The translations under genes were made by a program, and so were the position numbers. A stretch of DNA of 64,000 nucleotides, taken from NCBI RefSeq assembly GCF_009720655.1, contig NZ_WNKS01000017.1, positions 21,055 through 85,054 on the forward strand, written 5' to 3'. A model generated the notes under the pieces. It was not told the origin of the DNA and did not search any database. It saw nothing but the letters and a program-made list of their open reading frames with translations. Below, one piece after another: positions 39,353 to 49,095 of this stretch. The number at the start of each line of letters is the position of its first letter. Position 1 is the first letter of the stretch. Origin of the DNA: Rhodoblastus acidophilus (GTDB lineage: Bacteria; Pseudomonadota; Alphaproteobacteria; Rhizobiales; Beijerinckiaceae).

Positions 39353-42172
39353 TTGATCCCCAACCGGCAAAGCCTTCTCCTTCACTGGCCGCTGGCGATG
39401 GCGAGCGGCTTCCTTGTGTTCGTGCTGGTCCTCGCATGGACGCTGTATTCGACCCAGGTCCAGTTGCGCTCCGCCACCGACGCGCGCCTGCTCGCGGACA
39501 GCGCCCGGCGCGCCGCGGTGGTCGAGGACTTCTTGTCGGAGCAGGAAAAACTCGCAACGCAGCTCGCCGGCAGCCACGAGATCGAAGCCTACCTCACCAA
39601 TGAAGCGCTGGGCATGTCGCCGCGCTACGGCTTGAACGCCAACATCGGCTTCATCGAGCAACGCTTCCAGAAAACCATCGAGCGCATGTCCTTGCGCGGC
39701 GACGCCTTTCTTCGCCACATCGGCTTCGTCAAACGCGACGGCGCCGCCGTCGTCGCCGTCGGCGACGGCTCGATTCCCGAAATCGGCGATTTCCCCCCGA
39801 TTTCCCAGCCGCCGCGCATCAACCCGCGCGCCTGGACGATCGAAGTCATCGCGCCGGTGTTCTTCAAGGATGTTCTGGTCGGCGCGATCGCGACAACCGC
39901 CGACCTGAAGGCCCTGTCACGGCTTCTGATCGAAGCGGATGACAGGGCGGGCGGGTACCACGAATTCCTGCTGATCGGCGACGGAAGCCACGCGTTATCG
40001 CCTCGTGACGCAAGCGCGAACTTCGATCTGGTGGAAAGGTCGCTGGCGGAACTGCCTGCGAACCGGCTCACGCCCGCCGTTTCCGAGCGCAAGGGCTTCG
40101 ACGGCATGCTGGCGCTGCGGACGCCGATCAAGGGCGCCCCGCTTTCCCTGATGACCCTCGCCTCGGAGGCGGCGGCTTACGGCGGCGTCGCCCCGCCGGC
40201 CTATGCGCTCTATCTCGCCGCGTTTCCCGCGGCCTTGTTCCTGATGGCGGTGGGGTTCGAGCGGCAGCGCCGTCGAACGGCGCAATTGAAAAACGACTAC
40301 GCCGAATCCGACCGCCGCCGTCACGAACTTTCGCAACACAACGACGCCCTGTCCGAAGAAATCGCCTTGCGCAAGGCGCTGGAAGACGATCTGCGCCGCA
40401 AGACCAGGGCCCTGAAGGAAACCAATGCGGATCTGCGCATCGCCGCGACGGCGTTCGAGTCGCAGGAGGGCATGATCGTCACGGACGCCCATCACAGGAT
40501 CCTCAGGATCAACAGGACGTTCGCCGAGCTGTCGGGCTACCGGGCCGATGAACTCGTCGGAAAATCGACCGCGCTCTTCAATGCGCAAGACGACACATCG
40601 AACCTTTACGCGGAAATACTCGCGGCGAGCGAGCTTTCCGGGCGGTGGCAAGGCGAAGTCCGGTTGCGGACCAAGCGCGGCGCGGCGATCGCGCGATGGC
40701 TGACGGTTTCGGCCGTCCAGGACGACAGCGGCGCCCACTCGCACTATGTCAAAACCTACTACGACCTTTCTGAGCGCAAGGAGGCCGAGGCGAAGATCAG
40801 GGAGCTGGCGTTCTACGACCAGCTGACCGGCCTGCCCAATCGCACGATCCTGGTCGAGCGCGCGCGCCAGGCCATGGCGCAGTGCCGGGCCCTGAAGACC
40901 TATGCGGCGCTTCTCTTCGTCGATCTCGACCAGTTCAAGAGGCTGAACGACACGCTCGGTCACCACAAGGGCGACCTGCTGCTGAAACAGTCGGCGGCGC
41001 GCCTGATCCGTTGCGTCGGCGATGGCGACACGGTCTCGCGGTTCGGCGGCGACGAATTCGTGGTCCTGCTGACCGATCTCGGCGCATCCGACGTCGCGGG
41101 CGCGGCGCTTCAGGCGGAAACGATCGCCGAGAACATCATCGCGCGAATCGCCGAACCGCAAAATCTCGACGGCCACAGCTTCCGCTGCACGGCGAGCATC
41201 GGCGTCGCCCTGTTTCACGATGACGGGCAAGGCATGGACGATCTGCTCAAATGGGCTGACATGGCCATGTATGAAGCCAAGACGTCGGGACGAAACGCCG
41301 TGCGCTTCTTCGACCCGACGATGCAGAGGCTGGTCGAGGCGCGCGCCGCCATCGAGGCGGACCTGCGGGAGGACATCGCCCGGAACAACATCCTCCTCCA
41401 TTACCAGCCGCAGGTGGATGACCAGGGACGGCTCGTCGGCGCGGAGGCGCTGTTGCGCTGGCCGCGGGCGGGCGGCCAGGCGCCCTCGCCCGTCGAGATC
41501 ATAGAGGTCGCCGAAAGCTCGGGGCTGATCATCCCGCTCGGGGACGGTGTGTTTGAAGCCGCATGCCGCCAGTTGGTCGAATGGGCGCGGTCTCCCGCGA
41601 TGGCCGGCTTGACGCTTGCGGTGAACGTGAGCGGGGTGCAACTGCACCACCCCGGCTTCGTCGAACGCGTCAGGAAAACGGTGCAGCGCACAGGCGCCGA
41701 TCCGCGCCTCCTGAAGCTGGAAGTCACCGAGAGCTTTGAAATCTCGCGGATCGAAGAGGTCATCGCCAAGATGACCGTCCTCCGCAATCTCGGCATTCGG
41801 TTTTCGCTCGATGATTTTGGCACCGGATATTCGTCGCTGTCCTACCTGAAGCGCCTGCCCATCGACCAGCTCAAGATCGACAAGAGTTTTGTCAGGGACG
41901 TCATATCGGACCCCAATGACGCGGCGATCGCCGAGACGATCATTGCGCTCGGCGAGACGCTCGGGCTCTCCGTCATCGCCGAGGGGGTGGAGACCGAGGA
42001 GCAGCGCGCCTTCCTGGCGGACCGCGGCTGCCGCGTCTACCAGGGCTTTCTATTCGCCCGCCCCATGCCGGCGGAGCCGTTCGCGCAATTCGCGACGCTG
42101 TTTTCCCGCGTGAAGCCTGAAACGGGATCGCCACACCAGGGGAGCCATCTGCGGTCCAGCGCATGTCTCTGA
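39353..42172 (+). CDS. Membrane GGDEF-EAL protein with periplasmic sensor and PAS domain
   Basis: 939 residues from TTG 39353, which has GGGAAGG nine bases upstream. Two membrane segments (about 12-30 and 281-300) enclose a Cache-like periplasmic domain; then a coiled coil, a PAS domain (about 360-475), a GGDEF domain with intact FGGDEF, and an EAL domain with GAEALLRW and LDDFGTGYSSLSYLKRLPID. Both catalytic signatures are intact, so it could make or degrade c-di-GMP depending on its signal. Its periplasmic domain and C-terminal half are clearly paralogous to the protein at 43260-45584. Confidence 0.93.
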   Translation: MIPNRQSLLLHWPLAMASGFLVFVLVLAWTLYSTQVQLRSATDARLLADSARRAAVVEDFLSEQEKLATQLAGSHEIEAYLTNEALGMSPRYGLNANIGFIEQRFQKTIERMSLRGDAFLRHIGFVKRDGAAVVAVGDGSIPEIGDFPPISQPPRINPRAWTIEVIAPVFFKDVLVGAIATTADLKALSRLLIEADDRAGGYHEFLLIGDGSHALSPRDASANFDLVERSLAELPANRLTPAVSERKGFDGMLALRTPIKGAPLSLMTLASEAAAYGGVAPPAYALYLAAFPAALFLMAVGFERQRRRTAQLKNDYAESDRRRHELSQHNDALSEEIALRKALEDDLRRKTRALKETNADLRIAATAFESQEGMIVTDAHHRILRINRTFAELSGYRADELVGKSTALFNAQDDTSNLYAEILAASELSGRWQGEVRLRTKRGAAIARWLTVSAVQDDSGAHSHYVKTYYDLSERKEAEAKIRELAFYDQLTGLPNRTILVERARQAMAQCRALKTYAALLFVDLDQFKRLNDTLGHHKGDLLLKQSAARLIRCVGDGDTVSRFGGDEFVVLLTDLGASDVAGAALQAETIAENIIARIAEPQNLDGHSFRCTASIGVALFHDDGQGMDDLLKWADMAMYEAKTSGRNAVRFFDPTMQRLVEARAAIEADLREDIARNNILLHYQPQVDDQGRLVGAEALLRWPRAGGQAPSPVEIIEVAESSGLIIPLGDGVFEAACRQLVEWARSPAMAGLTLAVNVSGVQLHHPGFVERVRKTVQRTGADPRLLKLEVTESFEISRIEEVIAKMTVLRNLGIRFSLDDFGTGYSSLSYLKRLPIDQLKIDKSFVRDVISDPNDAAIAETIIALGETLGLSVIAEGVETEEQRAFLADRGCRVYQGFLFARPMPAEPFAQFATLFSRVKPETGSPHQGSHLRSSACL

Positions 42173-42360
42173 CGCCGGAGCGCAAGCGGCTGATCGTTCA
42201 AATTGTCCATAATTTTGAGTGAGGCTCATAATGTTTCGGTTGTTTGATCCTCCCACGAAAGTCCCGGAGGTGTCGTTCAAACGCGGATCGTCCTGCTGCA
42301 AGGGGCGAGCAGATCGTTTGAATGCATTCCCCGACGCATTGGTCTGAGAGGGTCGTCGCC

Positions 42361-43260
42361 ATGTTCTGGAAGCGCTTGCTTGGCCGTCGTCACGGCGTCG
42401 CCCTGGCTGCGGTATTGGCCTCCACCGCCGTTTCGGCGGCCGATCTCGCCGAGATCAAGGCGAATGGCGAATTGCGCCATATCGGCATCCGCTACGCGAA
42501 TTTCGTCACGGGAACGGGCGACGGTTTTGATGTCGAGATGATGCAGGGCTTCGCCAGAAGCCTCGGCGTTTCCTACAAGCTCGTCTATTCCGATTTCTAC
42601 ACGGTGATCCGCGACCTGCTCGGCAAGGACGTGCAGCGCAAGAATGGCGACGTCACGCTGACCGGCGCGTTCCCCGTCAAGGGCGACGTCATTGCGACCG
42701 GCTTCACCATGCTGCCGTGGCGCGAATCGATCCTGCTGTTTTCGGAGCCGACGTTTCCCTCGCAGGTCCTGCTGATGGCGCCCGCCGAGTCCGATCTCCA
42801 GCCGATCAAGGACGGTTCGGATGTTTCCGAGGACATCAAGGCGACCAAGCAGCTGATCGGGAGCCGGAGCCTGCTGGTGATGGAGCGCACCTGCCTCGAT
42901 CCCGCGAACTACGGGCTGACCGGCGTCGGCGTCGACCTGAAAAAGTACACGAAGAGCGCCAACCTCAATGAAATGATCCCCGCGCTTCTCAACGGCGAGG
43001 CGCAACTTGCGCTGCTCGACGTTCCCGACGCCATTCTCGATCTGCGCAAATGGGCGGGCCGCATCAAGGTGCTGGGACCGATCTCGGAGCAGCAGACGCT
43101 GGCGACCGCCTTTCCCAAGGATGCGCCGGAGCTCCGCGACGCCTTCAACGCCTATCTCCGGGAGATCAAGGCGTCCGGCGACTATGACCGTCTCGTCGAC
43201 AAGTACTACCCCGGCATTCGCCTGTACTTCCCGCAGTTTTTTGCTGCGAAGACAAACTGA
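42361..43260 (+). CDS. Periplasmic solute-binding protein (family 3-like) coupled to a c-di-GMP enzyme
   Basis: 299 residues. Signal peptide ending ASTAVSAA, then the SBP_bac_3 fold (DLAEIKANGELRHIGIRYANF...GFDVEMMQGFARSLGV...WRESILLFSEPTF...AYLREIKASGDYDRLVDKYYPG). Such proteins usually feed an ABC transporter, but no permease or ATPase is near. Instead its TGA overlaps the ATG of a membrane GGDEF-EAL protein by one base, so it probably acts as the ligand sensor for that enzyme. Start: ATG 42361. Confidence 0.85.
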   Translation: MFWKRLLGRRHGVALAAVLASTAVSAADLAEIKANGELRHIGIRYANFVTGTGDGFDVEMMQGFARSLGVSYKLVYSDFYTVIRDLLGKDVQRKNGDVTLTGAFPVKGDVIATGFTMLPWRESILLFSEPTFPSQVLLMAPAESDLQPIKDGSDVSEDIKATKQLIGSRSLLVMERTCLDPANYGLTGVGVDLKKYTKSANLNEMIPALLNGEAQLALLDVPDAILDLRKWAGRIKVLGPISEQQTLATAFPKDAPELRDAFNAYLREIKASGDYDRLVDKYYPGIRLYFPQFFAAKTN

Positions 43261-45584
43261 TGCGGTATGCGCCGGGCAAGCTGTTCCGGCAGCTCGCGAA
43301 TCACTGGCTCCTGATCGCGGCCGGAATCTTCTCGCTGTCGATGGTGGTCATGACCGCCAATCTCTATTCCTCGCAGGTCGAACTGCGCGGCAACGCCGAC
43401 GCGCGGCTGATCGCGACCAGCGACGCGCGCAGCGCCGCAATCGGCGACTTCATCAGGGAGCGCCGGCAGGACGTCATCCGTCTTGCCGGCAGCGACGTCA
43501 TCGCCGACTATTTCGGCAACCGCGACCTCGGAATGTCGGTCAAATACGGGCTTTTCGCCAGCTTGGCCTTGATCGAGCATAGTTTCAAGGAGGTCCTGGA
43601 GAAGGAGAGATTCCAGGATCAGCGCATCTACGCGCGCTTGACCTTTTTCGACCGCGACGGCGTCCCCCAGGTGAGAGTGGGAGCCTCCGCAGCGCAGGAA
43701 AACCTGGGGGGGGACAGCGCCGAGCCGAACATCTCGATCGACGCCGCGCACCGGCTGATGCTGATCCGCGCGCCGGTGATCTACAAGGGCGAGGTCCGGG
43801 GCGCGGTGGAGGCGGTCATCGACCTCGACCTGCTCGCGCCTCTGATGGCGTCCAACGAGCTCTGGCGGCCGCGCGAGTTTCTTCTGGACAACACCGGCGT
43901 CGTCTTGTTTCCAACCAAGCGGAAGCCCTCGTTCAACAAAGCCATGGACGTGGAATTGGCGAGCCTTCCGCCCGGTCGCATCCTGCCGCTGCCCGAAGCG
44001 GCATTCCCTGAGCTGAAGGGCCATTTCGCCTTTCGCGCGCCAGTCAAGGGCGCGGAGCTTTCCATCGTGAGGCTGGCGAGCGAGGAGGAGCTTTACGGAC
44101 GCGGCCTCTCGCCGATCACCGCCTTCTGTATGGGCCTGTTTTCCGTCCTGCTGTTCGCGCTGGCGCTCGGTTTTGACCGGATGCGCAAGAGTGCGGCGCG
44201 GCGCCACGAGGAGAAGATTCAAGGACTGGCGTTTTACGACCAGCTCACCGGCCTGCCGAACCGAAGCCTGCTGATCGAGCGCATCCAAGACGCGCTTGCC
44301 GCCAATGCGCGGCAGAAGTCCTTCGGCGCCCTGATGTTCATCGACCTCGACAATTTCAAGACGCTCAACGACACCCTCGGTCACGATATGGGCGACCTGT
44401 TGCTGACCAAGGTCGCCGCACGCCTGACGGGATGCGTCGACCGCCACGATACGGTCTCCCGCCTGGGCGGCGACGAATTCGTCGTCCTGCTTGGCGATCT
44501 CGGAACGCGGGACGCCAAAGTCGCCGCGTTGCGCGCCGAGACGGTCGGAGAACGGATCCTCGGCGCCTTTGCCGTGGATTACAATCTGAAGGGCTACGAT
44601 TACCCCTGCACGCTCAGCATAGGCGTCGCCCTCCTCGAACCTGAAAGCCTCTCCGTCGACGACCTGCTGAAACGGGCCGATCTGGCCATGTACGACGCGA
44701 AGGCGGGAGGCCGAAACGGCCTGCGGTTCTTCGATCCCTTCATGCAGACCATGATTTCCGCCAAGGCCGCGCTCGAGGCCGACTTGCGGGAAGACATGAA
44801 AAGGGATCGGATCCTGCTGCACTACCAGCCGCAGGTCGACCATCTGGGCAGGCTGGTGGGGGCGGAAGCGCTGGTGCGCTGGGCCCATGCGCAAAGGGGC
44901 ATGGTTCCTCCGGCTGAGTTCATCCCCGTTGCGGAAAGCGCCGGACTCATCCTGCCGCTGGGCGCCATGGTGCTGGAAATCGCTTGCCGTCAATTGGCCC
45001 GTTGGGCCGCCAATCCGGCGACCGAGCATCTGACCGTCGCCGTGAACGTCAGCGCCATCCAGATGCGTCACAAAAATTTCGCCGAACAGGTTTGCAGGAT
45101 ACTGGAGACGACGGGCGCGAATCCGCATCTTCTGAAACTGGAACTTACGGAAAGCACGCTGATCAAAAATATCGGCGACGTCATAGCGAAAATGGAAAAG
45201 CTGAAGTCAATCGGCATCAGCTTCTCTCTTGACGATTTCGGCACCGGATTTTCTTCGCTTTCCTATTTGAAGCGCCTGCCGCTCGACCAGATCAAGATCG
45301 ACATGAGCTTCGTTCAGGATGTGCTGATCGACGCCAACGACGCCGCGATCGCCCAGACGATCATCGCGCTGGGCAACATTCTCGACTTGTCCGTTGTGGC
45401 CGAAGGCGTTGAAACGGAGGAGCAATACGACTTCCTGGCCCAACATGGGCAATTGAGTTACCAGGGCTATTTGTTTGGGCGGCCCTTGCCGGCTCCGGAT
45501 TTCGAGCGGCTTGCGGCGGCCTTCTCGCCGCGGCGCAATTCGTCAACGACGATGCCGAGCTTGGACATCGCGAAAGCGGGGTGA
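43260..45584 (+). CDS. Membrane GGDEF-EAL protein paired with the binding protein
   Basis: 774 residues. Membrane segments at about 16-36 and 283-303 enclose a Cache-like periplasmic domain (SSQVELRGNADARLIATSDARSAAIGDFIRERRQDVIRLAGS); no PAS domain; GGDEF domain with LGGDEF and EAL domain with GAEALVRW and LDDFGTGFSSLSYLKRLPLDQIKID. It is a shorter paralog of 39353-42172, without PAS. Translational coupling to the upstream binding protein suggests ligand-controlled c-di-GMP turnover. Confidence 0.93.
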   Translation: MRYAPGKLFRQLANHWLLIAAGIFSLSMVVMTANLYSSQVELRGNADARLIATSDARSAAIGDFIRERRQDVIRLAGSDVIADYFGNRDLGMSVKYGLFASLALIEHSFKEVLEKERFQDQRIYARLTFFDRDGVPQVRVGASAAQENLGGDSAEPNISIDAAHRLMLIRAPVIYKGEVRGAVEAVIDLDLLAPLMASNELWRPREFLLDNTGVVLFPTKRKPSFNKAMDVELASLPPGRILPLPEAAFPELKGHFAFRAPVKGAELSIVRLASEEELYGRGLSPITAFCMGLFSVLLFALALGFDRMRKSAARRHEEKIQGLAFYDQLTGLPNRSLLIERIQDALAANARQKSFGALMFIDLDNFKTLNDTLGHDMGDLLLTKVAARLTGCVDRHDTVSRLGGDEFVVLLGDLGTRDAKVAALRAETVGERILGAFAVDYNLKGYDYPCTLSIGVALLEPESLSVDDLLKRADLAMYDAKAGGRNGLRFFDPFMQTMISAKAALEADLREDMKRDRILLHYQPQVDHLGRLVGAEALVRWAHAQRGMVPPAEFIPVAESAGLILPLGAMVLEIACRQLARWAANPATEHLTVAVNVSAIQMRHKNFAEQVCRILETTGANPHLLKLELTESTLIKNIGDVIAKMEKLKSIGISFSLDDFGTGFSSLSYLKRLPLDQIKIDMSFVQDVLIDANDAAIAQTIIALGNILDLSVVAEGVETEEQYDFLAQHGQLSYQGYLFGRPLPAPDFERLAAAFSPRRNSSTTMPSLDIAKAG

Positions 45585-45643
45585 ACGGCTGCGCCTCGGC
45601 GTCGGCTTGCGGGGACGTCGCCGATTGGCTCCGGCATGGAGCT

Positions 45644-46873
45644 CTACTGGCGCCGAATGTGTCCAACACTTTGTTTTACCGCTATGCATCCAACAAGATA
45701 CCAAAGCAGCGCCGCCGTTTTGATCGAGTAAAGCGAGTTGCTTATCGTCAACAGCGCCATGATATAAACGGCGACAAACACCCGAAAGCGCCATTCCTGA
45801 TCGTTGCTGACGGGATACAGTATAAAAAGACCCCAAAGCCCTGCAAAACCGATCAAACCGGTTTTGGCCAACAAATATGTATAGCCCGAATCCGACACGA
45901 AGCGCGTGACGGGCACGAAAGCCAGAACCTCTGAGAGATCAAGCCCTGACAACATCTGGCCAGAAAGCATCACGCGACCGCCAAGTCCGTTGTCCCAGGC
46001 CACATTGGCGTTGAGAATTCCAACGACGGCCAGCAACCAAAGCGCGACAAACGGAGCGAGCAGCATCGGAACGCGTCCGATGGATTTCGCAATCGGAAAA
46101 ACAACAAAACAACTCAGCGAGACCATCAATCCGAAGCGCGCGTCGGCCAGAATAAAAATCGCAACGATCGGCAGCAACTTCAGCATCATCAGGAGCGGAC
46201 GCTTGAAATTGCGCAACACCGTCCAGGAAAAGGCGATGGCCCCGAAATTACCGACCGACACAGGCTCGAGAAAAACCGAGGACACACGATGGTCGCCGAG
46301 AAACGGCAAGAGACTCCGCCCCTCGGGACGAATGCCGCTCGCAAAAAGGTGGGTTCCCGTCGTGTCGGCGGCGGCCGAACTGATCGTGCCGCGAGACACA
46401 TAATAGGCGAAGATGTCGATGAATTTCAGATATTGAGTCAGGAAAAAAAATTCGAACAGCCCAACAACGAGGACGATCCAGACGCATAACGCGACCAGAC
46501 GATCGCCCATCGCGGGGTCGCCAAAACGGCGTCCCACAAACACGAAGGCGATCGGAATCAGCACATCCCGAACGGACTTCATGTCGAGCGCGCCCTGCAT
46601 GGAGGCCAGGAAGACCGCGTAGGACAAATAGGCGGCGAGCACCGCATACAATGGCTGATTGTCTCGCAACACCAGGACGAAGGCGGAGCCGATCAGCGCC
46701 ATCTCCGCGGCCATGACGACGCCCGTATTGACACTGAAAAGCCGCGTATTGACGAAGCACAGGACGAAATTGAAACACAGTGACGCGACGACCAGACCTG
46801 CCGTGAAGATGGCCGCCGGCTCTGCTTTCGCAGGCCGCTCCAAAGTCACGGCTCCGGCGGCCACAAATGTCAT
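45644..46873 (-). CDS. GumE-like exopolysaccharide polymerase
   Basis: 409 residues, polytopic with about ten to eleven hydrophobic segments and no soluble domain. Position directly after a GumC-like chain-length protein and near GumK/GumH/GumM-like transferases suggests the Wzy-type polymerase that joins lipid-linked repeat units in the periplasm. Its start overlaps the end of the GumC-like gene by four bases. Convergent with the GGDEF-EAL gene. The family assignment rests on topology and context more than on motifs. Confidence 0.7.
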   Translation of the reverse strand: MTFVAAGAVTLERPAKAEPAAIFTAGLVVASLCFNFVLCFVNTRLFSVNTGVVMAAEMALIGSAFVLVLRDNQPLYAVLAAYLSYAVFLASMQGALDMKSVRDVLIPIAFVFVGRRFGDPAMGDRLVALCVWIVLVVGLFEFFFLTQYLKFIDIFAYYVSRGTISSAAADTTGTHLFASGIRPEGRSLLPFLGDHRVSSVFLEPVSVGNFGAIAFSWTVLRNFKRPLLMMLKLLPIVAIFILADARFGLMVSLSCFVVFPIAKSIGRVPMLLAPFVALWLLAVVGILNANVAWDNGLGGRVMLSGQMLSGLDLSEVLAFVPVTRFVSDSGYTYLLAKTGLIGFAGLWGLFILYPVSNDQEWRFRVFVAVYIMALLTISNSLYSIKTAALLWYLVGCIAVKQSVGHIRRQ

Positions 46874-48930
46874 GCGGCGATGTCCTCCCGGACGATGACG
46901 GTTCCGGCGATCTTCTCGACCTCCCCGCTGAACGTCTTGGACAAGTCGACGAGGGAGCGCGGCTGCAATTTGGCGCTGTCGAGAAGCAGGACAATGAAAT
47001 CGGCCATCCCCGCATAATCCAGGGCGAAGCCGGTGGTCGCGGCGCTGATCAGGATGAGCTCCGAGGTCCCTTCGAGGTGGGGCGCCAAAGCGCTTCGCAT
47101 CTCTCGGGCGGTGGGGCGACGGCGAAGGAGCCCCCCCGCTTTACGAAGGGAAGCGACCGCAAACGCGCCGCGATCAGAGCTTTGGTCGTTCGCGTAGCGC
47201 GCGCTGGAACGAGCAGGCGCCAGTCGTTGTTTCCTCAGACGCCAACTCTCCATTGCATCGTTGGAGTCGAGATCGCCGTCGACCAATGTCACACGCCGAC
47301 CGTCGGCGTAAGCGGTCGCGGCGAGATCGAACGCGATTTGCGTTCTGCGGGAATCGTTTTCGAGGCCCCAAAGCAGAATGACCCGCGAACTGTCCGAAGA
47401 TTCGGCGCCGGTCATCGGCTTGAGGATGCGGCGCATCTGTCGCGCAAGATTCGGATTTGCTTCCGTTCCCGCATCCGCCAGCTCCGCCGGCGACAATTCG
47501 GCGAGCACGGGGATGCCGAGCAATCGATCGACATCGGCTTCCGGCTTGCCGGCGCCGCCGCCATAAAGATCGTGAACATAGCCCAGCGCCGAGCCAACGC
47601 CGATGCCAAAGATCAGCGCGCCGCCCAGGATGAGCAGCAAGGACGGTCCTGACTTCTTGAAATTCGGCACGGCCTCGCTGATGATGGTCGATGTCGAATC
47701 GTTGACCTGTTGTTTCTCCTCAAGCTCCTTCGCACGCGATGTGAGCGACTGATAGAGTGTTCGAGACGACTCGAGGTTGCGCGTGAGCGCATTCAGCTCG
47801 ACAACGGCATCCCTCATTTCAAAATTCTTGTTGTCCAGCTTCGTCAGGACCGATTGCAGGGCGTCTTCCTTGCTTTTGGCCTGGCGATAGGCGCTGTAGG
47901 CGCTTTTGGCGAGGTGGGAGATCTCCTGTTTGATCTGGACTTGCATGCCCTTGATTTGCTGGCGCAACTCGACGGCGCTGGGATGCAGCGGCCCGAACTG
48001 CACGTCATAGGCGTCTTTTTTCTGCAGCAATGCGGCGTATTGCGCACGGAGAGTGTTCAAGACAGGCGACAGGGCCGCGCCACTCAAGGAATAGGCGTCG
48101 CCCGCCGATTGCTCGACGCGTTTGACTTCCTCGTAATAAGCCAGGCGATCGGCGGCTTGCGTTCGGGCCAGGCCGAGTTGGTGGTTGGCGTCGCTGATCT
48201 GCTGCTCGATGGTCAGTTTGCCATCGAATGTCGAGAGATCATGGTCGGCCTTGTATCGCGTGACCTTTGCTTCCGCTTTCCGAATTTTTTCGGCCAGCTG
48301 GTCCGCCTGCTCGGTGAGCGCCTGGCTCGCGCGTTGCGCCGCCTGGTTGCGCGAGACGTTCTGCTTCTCCAGAAACGTGCGCGCGATGGCGTTTGCGAGA
48401 CGCGCGGAAAGCTCGGGGCTGCTTGTCGTTACGATGACATCGAGAATATAGGCGCGCTCACCCCGAGACACCTCAACCGCGTTGCTCAGCTGGACGATCG
48501 CCGATTCCCTGCGATCTTCCGGCGTGGGTTTCAGGCCGAAAAGCGCTCGGATGCGCCCCGAAGGTTGGAAGCGTTCGTCGCTGTCGAGATGCTCGCTGTC
48601 GACAACGGCGCCAAGAACCGTCCTCGACAACAGGAAATAGCGCTGCGTTTCGAGATCGAGCAGCAGACCGTCGCTTCCCTGGGCCGCCGCGGCGGCATCG
48701 CTCTTGGAAACGGGAATGCCGCGCGGGTCGACGACCAATTCCGCGACGGAGCGGTAGCGCGTGGGCGCGAGCGCATAAAACGCCAGCCCCAGGATCAAGG
48801 CGGCGCTCGCCGAAACGATGATCCATCGCGCATGGCGCTTCAGGAACGCGATGAGACTGGAAAGCTCAAATCTGTCCTGAACCGTGTCGGGCCGACTGTC
48901 GCCGAAAGGCAGAGTATTGAATCCGCCCAT
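46870..48930 (-). CDS. GumC-like polysaccharide co-polymerase with degenerate BY-kinase domain
   Basis: 686 residues from ATG 48930, with AAGGAG upstream; a TTG 20 codons earlier is possible. Wzz domain with flanking membrane segments (about residues 37-57 and 427-447) and a long periplasmic coiled coil, then a cytoplasmic kinase-like domain from about residue 517. There the Walker A loop, normally GxxGxGKS/T, reads WGLENDSRRTQIAFDLA without Lys, while the second nucleotide motif VTLVDGDLD is kept. No tyrosine-rich tail. It therefore probably sets chain length with the GumE-like polymerase but is unlikely to autophosphorylate. Confidence 0.85.
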   Translation of the reverse strand: MGGFNTLPFGDSRPDTVQDRFELSSLIAFLKRHARWIIVSASAALILGLAFYALAPTRYRSVAELVVDPRGIPVSKSDAAAAAQGSDGLLLDLETQRYFLLSRTVLGAVVDSEHLDSDERFQPSGRIRALFGLKPTPEDRRESAIVQLSNAVEVSRGERAYILDVIVTTSSPELSARLANAIARTFLEKQNVSRNQAAQRASQALTEQADQLAEKIRKAEAKVTRYKADHDLSTFDGKLTIEQQISDANHQLGLARTQAADRLAYYEEVKRVEQSAGDAYSLSGAALSPVLNTLRAQYAALLQKKDAYDVQFGPLHPSAVELRQQIKGMQVQIKQEISHLAKSAYSAYRQAKSKEDALQSVLTKLDNKNFEMRDAVVELNALTRNLESSRTLYQSLTSRAKELEEKQQVNDSTSTIISEAVPNFKKSGPSLLLILGGALIFGIGVGSALGYVHDLYGGGAGKPEADVDRLLGIPVLAELSPAELADAGTEANPNLARQMRRILKPMTGAESSDSSRVILLWGLENDSRRTQIAFDLAATAYADGRRVTLVDGDLDSNDAMESWRLRKQRLAPARSSARYANDQSSDRGAFAVASLRKAGGLLRRRPTAREMRSALAPHLEGTSELILISAATTGFALDYAGMADFIVLLLDSAKLQPRSLVDLSKTFSGEVEKIAGTVIVREDIAA

Positions 48931-49095
48931 CTGAGAAAGGCTCCTTGCCGCAATCGGCTTCTGCTCACGGTCCTTTGCGCGCGCGAACAATGGCTGATGA
49001 GTCGGAGATCACTATGCTGAGGAACTGTTTAATAATTTTCTAACCATACCGACGAGCGTCGCCGAACGATCCGTTCCGCCGCGAAAATGCCGCCG

